A DNA stretch of 64,000 nt, taken from positions 310,001 through 374,000 of the forward strand of contig JAIQDT010000831.1 in assembly GCA_021521415.1 (NCBI GenBank), written 5' to 3'. The stretch is from Bidens hawaiensis. Its lineage: Eukaryota; Streptophyta; Magnoliopsida; Asterales; Asteraceae. Numbering within the stretch: the stretch's first letter is position 1; each line of letters begins with the position of its first letter. Shown in pieces: positions 55,854 to 64,000 of this stretch. The position numbers and the translations under genes are program-made. Below the pieces are notes generated by a model. The model was not told the DNA's origin. It was given only the letters and a program-made list of their open reading frames with translations, and ran no database searches.

Positions 55854-58406
55854 ATTTGTATATATTTAAGTTCGTTTATTTACTATTTTTAACCGTTTAT
55901 TGTGGGAACTTCGATACTTCATACGTGTTTCTTGCATTTCAAGTCACATACGTTAAAGCAGTTAATTTGAACCTGTTAAGGCACGAGATGAAGGCCCGGG
56001 ACGTCCAACACTGTCACACCCCTATCTAAGGCCTAGGAGTGCGACCAACAGTTGGTACCACATTTGTATATAAATCAGAGTTACAGTTAAATAGCGGAAG
56101 ACTTATAAAACACGTGGATTAAAGTTGTAAATATTTATGTTACAAAAGATGGAACAAAAGATCCATTTACGGTTTACTTGTTTATAATTTACAAACCACA
56201 ATTCTTTTAAATTTAAGTTAACAAAATATCTGAGCCATCGGAATCATGAGCACTTCGTTCTTCAAGCCATATTCTTGATTACCTGCAAAATGTTAAGAAA
56301 ATACGTCAGCAACGAATGCTGGTGAATATGCTGACGCTAAAATATTTTCTTTTACCTGATCATCCCTCAAGACCATGTAAGTCTTAGCCCATCTTGGCTT
56401 AGGAATAATCAAGTTAAAACAATACAATTTATAAACTCAAGTCTCTACACAAGTCACCCCAGCAAAACACCGCAGCGTTTCAACATACTTAGGTACCATA
56501 TATATACACATGGTCAGTCTCACTCGGACGTACTTAGGTCCGGCCCATCGTGGCTGGAGGTCCTGACCAAGCGTGGTGCGATGTGCCCACCGCATTTTAC
56601 CACATATGTAAGGATCCAGACAAACGTATACTATAGCCTGAGGGCTAGGTTTTTACTTTTGTTTATAAATTTTTAAAGACACGTAGTCTCATGTAAACCC
56701 TTTTCACATAACATGTTTGACTTATTTGAAAACAAGTTTAAAAGTTTGGGGCGTATTCACCTTTTGATTTGGATCGGCTTCAAACACCGTCCGAGGGTCT
56801 TTCTCGTTGCTATCTCGCACATAAGTACGAGTATAACCTTTTGTTAGTCGGATATACAATCCGGCTTAAGACCTTTAGTCTTTATAATCGTTACCTCGAT
56901 TATATATTCTTTTACTTTAAAACCTTTAGTTAAAAAGTATTTTCTTTCTTTTTATAAGATAACCTATAGTTATATTTATTTTATTAAACCCTACATTTCT
57001 TCTTCTTTAAGAAACGTATATCTTTCTTTTTCTTTATTATTTAAGAATACTGATTACTACTTAAATAATATTTATAACAAGGAATTACACATACATATAT
57101 ATATTCACACATATACATTTATATTTCTTTCATTTCTTTTCTTTTCTTTGCTATATATTTCTTTTATTCTCGAGGTATCGAGTATAACCTCGACTTTAGA
57201 TTTTAAGCCTTTTTAATATTTTATTATTATTTTATTTGGGCATTATGCCTACCTTTGTCGGCTTAACAACCCTTTACACTTGAGCAGCACTTCGTTGCCG
57301 CTTGATTTCCTTATCTTTCGATTAACGCTCTTTCCTTTGTCACCTTCTCCACACCTTGGCATGCTTTACGAGGCACCAACACTTCTAGAAAGGAATCGTC
57401 GAGACGTCGGGATCACTTTCTTGATATGAACATCATCGGGTGGTGGCACGAATATCGAGGTACGGGCACGGAAATCGAGAAATCGGGGCACGCTTTTCGA
57501 GGTGGATCGATAATATGGAACTTGGGATTTAGAGAGATGTTAGTGAGAGAAAGGAGTGTGAGATTTGGTGTGAGGAGGGCTTGAACCCGTGGCCTTCTAT
57601 TTATAGGCAAAAACAGGGCCCATCACGATAAACGATAGCCCTCTGGATGTAGGCTTGGCCAGTCACCATATAGACCTGCCACGTGTCACCACGTGGCAGG
57701 GGTTGTGCCACGTGTTGACACGTGGCGATCGGTGTGCCATGTGTGGCCACGTGGCAAATAGTGTGCCACGTGTGGCCATGTGGCTAGCCACGCGTCTCGC
57801 TGTCAGACAATCCATCGTGATACGCAATGGGTTTCCCTTCTGATCCATCGCGTATCCCGATGGGTCAGGAAACCTGAATTTTCATTTTTGACCTTGGAGT
57901 TTGGAGTTTGACAGATTTGGTCCCTTGACTTTGGAAACTTGACATTTTTAACTCAAAATTTTCGTGATGTTACAAACACGCAAAACAAGGCAAAAGAACA
58001 ATTATTGTTGGTAAAGAATAGGGTCGTTAAAAGAATATTATGATAAAAACCCTAATATTCTCGTCTTCGCCACCCATCGCGATATGCAATGGCGGTCTTC
58101 TAGGGTCCTTGCGTATCGCGATGCAACAAAGTCAACAATAACAATATTATAATCCCATCGCGATACGCGATGGGTCTTCAGGCTCTCCCATCGCGTATCA
58201 CGATGGGACTCTTCACCAGCAACAATTTTTCTTTTGCATTGTTTTGCGTGTTGGACGTCCCGGGCCTTCATCCCGTACCTCAACAGGTCCAAAATTAACC
58301 GCTTTAACGTATGTGACTTGAAATGCAATAAACACGTATGAAGTATCGAAGTTCCCACAATAAACGTTTAAAAATAGTAAATAAACGAACTTAAATATAT
58401 ACAAAT
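55854..58406. mobile_element. Foldback (long inverted repeat) element split by a solo LTR
   Basis: The left arm, 55854-56011 plus 57975-58017, is the inverted copy of the right arm, 58406-58213, over about 195 bp with roughly 93% identity (my count). The arms begin ATTTGTATATATTTAAG. Removing the LTR at 56012-57974 and one copy of its AACAC duplication leaves an element of about 585 bp with a 195-bp loop that contains several CATCGCG...CGCGATG words. No coding capacity; a transcript would form a long hairpin. No target duplication can be tested because an LTR abuts the right end. Confidence 0.85.
56012..57974 (-). mobile_element. Solo chromovirus LTR (1963 bp)
   Basis: TGTCACACCCC...GATGTTACA is flanked by AACAC at 56007-56011 and 57975-57979, with no internal region, so it is the product of recombination between two LTRs. 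It shares family features with the LTR at 4739-6618 (GGCCTAGGAG, CCAACAGTTGGTACCA, the minus-strand TATA near 57597-57606, CCACGTGTCACCACGTGG-like boxes at 57677-57780) but is clearly diverged from it. Confidence 0.93.
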
Positions 58407-58407
58407 C

Positions 58408-60455
58408 TGTAACACCCCGACCGATGGCGGATTATACATCGGGGCGCCACGTATTGTTTCATTACTCGTGACACTATTTGGGTGTCAATATTTAATAAAT
58501 ACATTTTCGTTGCGCACGCGCAGAACACAAATCGTAAAGTAACATAAATCATATCATAACTTAAAATATTCAAATAACATAATTCGTCTTGTTACATTTT
58601 AATCTAGGTCCAAAGAAAAAGAAAACATCCTACGTGTCCTTGAGATTCCCAAAAGCAGCTACAGCAAACCTGAACATGTGTTAAAATAAAACGTCAACAC
58701 TTGCGTGTCGGTGAGAAATCAAGTTTAATAGATATAAATAGATAATAACAAACACTGCGCGCAACATGTGCTTAACTGGGGTTTAACATAGGGTGTAATC
58801 AGATTGTGATCAAGCCTAAATAGATCATAGCTCATAGTTCAATCTGTGCTCCCAATCGAGCACAAAAACAATAAATCATACGTGCATGTGTAAACAAAAC
58901 AAGAAAACCGTAAACGATAGGTCTCCCGTGTTCATCTAATGGATTCATGAAAACTTCGGAATAGGCCGAACAAAGCGGTTAATGATTCACACATACAAAT
59001 AAACAGCCAAGTAAACGTCCATAACACATGGGGTTTTGCGCACATAAATTTCATAAACAAGTTTAAGACTCAAGTTGTACGAACACATGAACATCCCAAA
59101 ACGTTAAAAATAAAAGGGGATTAAGTACGAGATTACTCACCTGAAAACGGTGCGATGAAAGATAATGCAAGAATCCAATTTTTAAACAAGCACAAGTTAA
59201 CCTATAAATAAGAGGTTATTGGTTTAACGATTGGTTTTTATGTCTTGAATATATGCAGTAAGTATCGATTTTTGTTAGTTAAACAAATTAAAACAAAATA
59301 TATATATTTATATTTACCGAGATTCTGGGCAGGACAGAAGAGAAGACGGAGGCAAAGAGAGGAGTGGCGCTGCTGGGGAACTACGGCAGAGAGCAAAGGG
59401 AGAGAGATTTGGGGAGTGTTTAAGTGTAGTGTGTGAAGTGTTAATAAAATTAGCTTAATTTATAGGAAAAACCCAAGGGAACACAATCCCTTGAAAAGGG
59501 GAAAAGATCTTATCAAATCAAGCAAAAGATACTAAAAAGCACAAGAAAACAAAAGCAAAAGATATCAAAAGATATGCCGGCAGCTGCAGGGGATGGGGAA
59601 AAGCTGACAGGTTACAGATCAAAGCATGGGAGGTGTCAGATAAAGCACTGTTCAAGACATGCAAAAGAAGATTTCAAAAGATTATGTCAGTCACTTTTTC
59701 TGTCAACCAATAGGATTGGTGCGCATGCTGCGCCGAAAGTGGCTTTTCGGACAGATGTCGGAACTGACCTACAGTGCTCATACAAAAGATAAGATATTTC
59801 AAAAGAATACAAGCTGACCTAAACAGAAGAAAAGACTTAAGGTCTAGCGCGAGAAAACTCGAGCGCGCGCGAGGGCGGAGGCAGACAGAGAACGATTCTT
59901 AGTGCGCCGCGGGAAGAACTACAATCCTTAGCGCGTCGCGGGAAGAACTACAATCCTTAGCGCGTCGCGGGAAGAACTACAATTCTTAGCGCTCCGCGGG
60001 AAGAACTATAATCCTTAGCGCGCCGCGGGAAGAACTACCATTCTTAGCGTGCTGTGGGAACAGTTCGCCTCGCGTATCGCAGGAACAGTTGGTCTTCGCG
60101 CAGGCTTCCTTGTAAGGAGTCTGGCGCGTGGAGCTGCGCAGACATCCTTAGGCGGGAAGAACCAAAGGACAAGCAAAGAGTTAAGAGAAAAAGGGGTTCA
60201 AGGCTCAAGGGTTAAGCAGAGGGGCGGGACGGCGACAAGAGAGAAAAAGGGAGGCGGGACGGCGGAGAGAAGGAAGAAAGGGACGGGTCGGCGGAAAAGA
60301 AATTATTATTACTAGTAAGTAATATAAAAATATATATATATATATGATTTATTTAATGTTAATTTTACAAAGATTAATAATCAAATTTTAAATTATAAAA
60401 AGAATCGGATTCGAAAACGGGTACCTGGGTCGGGTCGGATTGGGCAGTTGTCACA
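58408..60455 (-). repeat. 3' LTR of the minus-strand chromovirus C (2048 bp)
   Basis: On the minus strand it runs from TGTGACAACTGCCC at 60455 to CGGGGTGTTACA at 58408. A TATA-like CTATAAATTA lies near 59456-59465. The bases AAATC at 58403-58407 are the candidate target duplication; the other end is outside the window. Confidence 0.85.
59896..60070. repeat. 29-bp tandem repeat in the chromovirus C LTR
   Basis: About six copies of a unit CTTAGCGCG(T/C)CGCGGGAAG + AACTACAAT(C/T), diverging toward the right end. It is CpG-rich, with a CGCGNCGCG core. Confidence 0.88.
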
Positions 60456-60472
60456 GTCTCCCCTACTTTAAG
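60456..60472 (-). other. Polypurine tract of chromovirus C
   Basis: On the minus strand AAAGTAGGGGAGAC directly precedes the LTR start TGTGACA. Confidence 0.75.
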
Positions 60473-60489
60473 AAATTTCGTCCCGAAAT

Positions 60490-63400
60490 TTATCTCGAAG
60501 TAGGATGCGCAGAGAAAAGGTGCGGGTACTTGATCTTCATTTGATCTTCCCTTTCCCAAGTGAACTCAGCTCCGCGCTTGGACTGCCAACGAACTTTGAC
60601 AATAGGGATGCGACTGCGCTTGGTTTGCTTTACCTCGCGATCCATAATCTCAACAGGCTTCTCAACGAAATGCATAGACTCATCAACTTGAACTTCATCC
60701 AGTGGTATGTGGAGGTTCTCGTCAGCTAAACATTTCTTGAGATTGGATACATGGAAAGTTGGATGCACATTGCTGAGCGCGGGCGGCAGGTCCAGTTTGT
60801 AGGCAACTTTTCCCACCCTCGCAAGAATCTTGAATGGACCAACATAACGAGGTGCAAGCTTACCTTTCTTCCCAAAGCGGACAACACCCTTCCAGGGCGA
60901 CACTTTGAGGAGAACAAGATCACCAACTAGAAATTCGAGAGGCTTCCGCCTGCGATCTGCGTAACTCTTCTGTCGGCTTCTGGCAGTCAGCAGATGATCA
61001 CGGATCTTGGCGATTTTATCGGTTGTCTCTTGAACTAGTTCGGGTCCTGTGATTTGAACTTCACCCACTTCGTTCCAACAAATCGGCGAGCGGCACTTTC
61101 GACCGTAAAGTGCTTCAAATGGGGCCATACCGATGCTGGAATGATAGTTGTTATTATAAGAGAACTCGATCAGAGGTAGGTGTGAATCCCAATTACCTCC
61201 AAAATCAAGAACGCAAGATCGAAGCATATCCTCAAGGGTTTGGATGGTTCGCTCAGACTGTCCGTCAGTCTGAGGATGATATGCAGTACTCATGTCCAAA
61301 CGAGTTCCTAACGCAGATTGAAGAGATTTCCAAAAGCGAGATATAAAACGGCCATCGCGATCGGATATGATGCTCAAGGGAGTACCATGACGGCAGACAA
61401 TTTCTTTAACATAAAGATGCGCAATTTGTTCAACACGGTAGGTTTCACGAATGGGCAGAAAGTGGGCAGACTTGGTCAATCGATCCACTATTACCCAAAT
61501 GCTATCATGTTTGCTTGCGGTCAAGGGTAACTTGGTGATAAAGTCCACTGCTATACTTTCCCATTTCCACGTAGGAATTTCAGGTTGTTCGAGCAAACCA
61601 GATGGGCGTTGATGTTCAGCTTTTACCTTAGAACAAGTTAGGCATTTAGCTACGAACACAGCAATATCCTTTTTCATACCAGGCCACCAATACGAAAGGC
61701 GCAAATCTTTGTACATTTTGTCAGCACCAGGATGAACGGAATACCGAGTTTTGTGCGCTTCACTCAGTATGACAGAGCGAAGATTCTCATCATTGGGGAT
61801 CCAGATGCGATTGAGATAACAGAGAATTCCGTTCAGGTTAGGGACTAGATGCGCTTCTGCACCACACGCTAACTCGGCGCGTAGGTTGCCTTTGCTGATC
61901 GATGCACGCTGCGCGTCGCGAATGCGCGATTCAAGATCGTTTTGTATCTGCGCGAAATGAAGCTGCGTGCGCGGCAAGATACAGTTGAGTTGGCTGGGTT
62001 TGCGGCTGAGCGCATCGGCTACCACATTAGCCTTTCCAGGGTGATACCGGATCTCACAATCGTAATCGCTGATGAGTTCGTTCCATCGGCGTTGTCTCAT
62101 GTTAAGTTCCTTTTGATCAAAAATGTGCTGAAGGCTTTTATGGTCTGTGTAAATGATACACTTAGTCCCATAGAGGTAGTGTCTCCAGATTTTTAAGGCA
62201 AATACAACTGCACCAAGTTCGAGGTCGTGAGTTGTATAATTCTTTTCATGAATTTTGAGTTGCCTAGACGCGTAAGCGATAACCTTGCCTCGTTGCATAA
62301 GTACACAACCGAGACCTTGGTTGGAGGCATCACAATAATCGACAAAGTCATCAGTACCCTCAGGTAACGCTAGAACAGGAGCTTCGCACAACAATTGCTT
62401 GAGCGCTTGAAAGGCTTCTTCTTGCTTCGAGCCCCAAATATACGGTTTGCCTTTGTGCATTAATGCTGTTAAAGGCAAGGCGATTTTTGAGAAGTTCGAG
62501 ATGAATCGCCGGTAGTAACCAGCTAAGCCCAAAAAGGAACGGATTTCGGTAGGAGTGGTCGGTGCAATCCAGTTCTTGATTGCTTCAATCTTGGATGGGT
62601 CGACATGAATACCCATCTTGTTTACAACATGACCAAGAAACTGTACTTCATCAGACCAAAACTCACACTTGGAGAGTTTGGCATAGAGTTGTTCGGTTCG
62701 AAGCTTTTGCAACACCAACAGAAGATGTTGTTCATGCTTGGCCTTGGTTTTGGAATATACCAGAACGTCATCGATAAACACGATCACGAATCGGTCCAAG
62801 AAAGATCTACACACCCGGTTCATTAGATCCATGAAGACAGCGGGTGCGTTGGTTAAACCGAAGGGCATGACCAAGAATTCAAAATGACCGTAGCGGGTTC
62901 GAAAAGCAGTCTTGGGAATATCCTCTTCGCGGATACGCAACTGGTGATAGCCAGAACGGAGATCGATTTTGGAGAAACAAGAGGCACCTTGGAGTTGGTC
63001 AAAGAGGTCGTCAATACGCGGTAAGGGATACCGGTTCTTAAAGGTGAGCTTGTTCAGCTCGCGGTAATCGATACACATGCGAAACGAACCGTCTTTCTTT
63101 TTAACGAACAACACCGGAGCACCCCACGGCGAAGAGCTAGGGCGAATGAATCCTTTATCGGTCAACTCTTGAAGTTGACTTGCCAATTCTTGCATTTCAG
63201 CGGGTGCAAGTCGATAAGGAGATTTGGCTACGGGGGATGCACCAGGGACAAGATCAACACGAAACTTGACTTCCCGAGCGGGAGGTAAACCAGAAAGATC
63301 ATCGGGGAAGACTTCAGGAAAGTCACGCACGATGGGAATTTCAGAAAGTTTCTTCTTTCCTTCATCGGGTTTGACCACATGAGCTAAGAACGCTACACAT

Positions 63401-63999
63401 TTCTTCCGCAAAAGTCTTCGGGCTTCAGTGCATGACATAAGTTTAAGACCGTTAGATGGTTTCTCGCCGTAGATATGAAGATCTTGACCATTTTTCCGAG
63501 GAATGCGAATCAACTTCTTGGCGCAGATTACTTCGGCGCGATTTTGCGAGAGCCAGTCCATTCCAATAATCACATCAAAACTTCCAAGAGGCATGGGAAT
63601 GAGGTCGATTAGAAAATCGTGTTCATTAAGGTTAAGCGTGCAATCTTTGATCACGGAGTTTATTAAAATAGTTTCACCATTAGCCAATTCAACTGAAAAG
63701 TTTTCGTTTAAGTTTACTCGCGGTCGCGCAAGTTTTTGTTCAAATGCGCGAGAAATAAAACTTCTATCGGCGCCAGTATCAAAAAGTATAGATGCATATT
63801 GTCCGTTAAGTAAAAATGTACCATTAACTACGTCATTATTCGCTTGCGCTTGGTGCGCGGTTATATTAAAAGCTCGTCCGCGCGTCACTTGGTTTGAAAT
63901 TTGGTTAACCGGATTAGCTTGCGTAATTTGTACTTGCAGTCTCGGGCACGCGTTCCGGAAATGACTGGGGTCACCGCAGTTATAGCACGACCTGGGTCG
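60490..63999 (-). CDS. Chromovirus Gag-Pol polyprotein, 5' end beyond window
   Basis: It is open from the right window edge to the stop at 60490 (1169 codons). It enters at the gag CCHC knuckle ([14 protein letters not shown]), then protease ([12 protein letters not shown]), reverse transcriptase ([23 protein letters not shown]) and RNase H ([24 protein letters not shown]). Integrase follows with its zinc domain ([13 protein letters not shown]...CLTCSKVK), the residues of VDFITKLP and SDRDGRF, and [11 protein letters not shown]. The end is a C-terminal chromodomain ([21 protein letters not shown]). The chromodomain and order identify a Tekay/Del-like chromovirus of Ty3/Gypsy. No stop or frameshift is visible in the part seen, so this may be a fairly young copy. 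GTG at 63888 is not a real start; the gag start lies to the right of the window. Confidence 0.95.
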   Translation of the reverse strand, partial: RPRSCYNCGDPSHFRNACPRLQVQITQANPVNQISNQVTRGRAFNITAHQAQANNDVVNGTFLLNGQYASILFDTGADRSFISRAFEQKLARPRVNLNENFSVELANGETILINSVIKDCTLNLNEHDFLIDLIPMPLGSFDVIIGMDWLSQNRAEVICAKKLIRIPRKNGQDLHIYGEKPSNGLKLMSCTEARRLLRKKCVAFLAHVVKPDEGKKKLSEIPIVRDFPEVFPDDLSGLPPAREVKFRVDLVPGASPVAKSPYRLAPAEMQELASQLQELTDKGFIRPSSSPWGAPVLFVKKKDGSFRMCIDYRELNKLTFKNRYPLPRIDDLFDQLQGASCFSKIDLRSGYHQLRIREEDIPKTAFRTRYGHFEFLVMPFGLTNAPAVFMDLMNRVCRSFLDRFVIVFIDDVLVYSKTKAKHEQHLLLVLQKLRTEQLYAKLSKCEFWSDEVQFLGHVVNKMGIHVDPSKIEAIKNWIAPTTPTEIRSFLGLAGYYRRFISNFSKIALPLTALMHKGKPYIWGSKQEEAFQALKQLLCEAPVLALPEGTDDFVDYCDASNQGLGCVLMQRGKVIAYASRQLKIHEKNYTTHDLELGAVVFALKIWRHYLYGTKCIIYTDHKSLQHIFDQKELNMRQRRWNELISDYDCEIRYHPGKANVVADALSRKPSQLNCILPRTQLHFAQIQNDLESRIRDAQRASISKGNLRAELACGAEAHLVPNLNGILCYLNRIWIPNDENLRSVILSEAHKTRYSVHPGADKMYKDLRLSYWWPGMKKDIAVFVAKCLTCSKVKAEHQRPSGLLEQPEIPTWKWESIAVDFITKLPLTASKHDSIWVIVDRLTKSAHFLPIRETYRVEQIAHLYVKEIVCRHGTPLSIISDRDGRFISRFWKSLQSALGTRLDMSTAYHPQTDGQSERTIQTLEDMLRSCVLDFGGNWDSHLPLIEFSYNNNYHSSIGMAPFEALYGRKCRSPICWNEVGEVQITGPELVQETTDKIAKIRDHLLTARSRQKSYADRRRKPLEFLVGDLVLLKVSPWKGVVRFGKKGKLAPRYVGPFKILARVGKVAYKLDLPPALSNVHPTFHVSNLKKCLADENLHIPLDEVQVDESMHFVEKPVEIMDREVKQTKRSRIPIVKVRWQSKRGAEFTWEREDQMKIKYPHLFSAHPTSR

Positions 64000-64000
64000 T

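Noticed and set aside
60049..60315. An 88-codon basic ORF in the chromovirus C LTR
   Set aside because: It overlaps the 29-bp repeats and purine-rich LTR sequence and lies antisense to the element; no similarity.

Overview
The window looks like nuclear DNA of a eudicot plant. The signs are intron-containing genes with GT-AG borders and plant gene families (an amino-acid permease and an RBR-type E3 ligase). The plant telomere motif CCCTAAA is present, along with Copia, Ty3/Gypsy chromovirus and Tat-lineage LTR retrotransposons, L1-type LINEs and hAT/Stowaway MITEs. I cannot name the species from the sequence alone. Well over half of the window is transposon.

Layout. 1-3309: chromovirus-type LTR remnants packed with tandem repeats. 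3310-10950: a decayed Copia element interrupted at 4739-8024 by an internally deleted, minus-strand chromovirus with a clean TTTGA target duplication. 11015-12657: a 5'-truncated LINE with an 11-bp target duplication. 13139-17092: an apparently intact six-exon amino-acid permease gene (minus strand, 478 aa) carrying a Stowaway MITE in its long intron. 17476-18764: a hAT MITE and a LINE fragment. 19518-32010: element A, a 12.5-kb Tat-lineage retrotransposon. 32016-37035: AT-rich intergenic DNA with a hAT-type MITE. 37041-49300: element B, a second, different and structurally intact 12.3-kb Tat-lineage element. 50726-53869: a three-exon RBR E3 ligase gene (minus strand, 382 aa). 54444-58406: a remnant of a third Tat antisense gene, then a 0.6-kb foldback hairpin split by a chromovirus solo LTR. 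58408-64000: the 3' LTR and most of the Gag-Pol ORF of a minus-strand chromovirus that runs off the window.

The most interesting system is in elements A and B. Each carries a sense gag-pol gene and, on the opposite strand between pol and the 3' LTR, a multi-exon gene with its own TATA box. Its domain order is: gypsy-type 'transposase' domain, basic/low-complexity linker, long coiled coil, acidic tail. In B the five exons join in frame into a 918-codon gene with four consensus introns. In A the same architecture has seven exons and one frameshift. Because the gene is antisense to the genomic RNA, its introns are not removed when the element retrotransposes. The two genes converge on a tandem-repeat spacer. 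Element B has LTRs differing by a single one-base indel, an open 1785-aa Gag-Pol and an open antisense gene, so it looks very young and possibly active. Element A has two LTR substitutions and one in-frame stop in pol.

Only two complete host genes are supported. Splice sites and exon joins were inferred by reading the sequence and checking phase; no transcripts or alignments were available. Coordinates of LTR ends rest on TG...CA termini and target-site duplications and may be off by a base or two.
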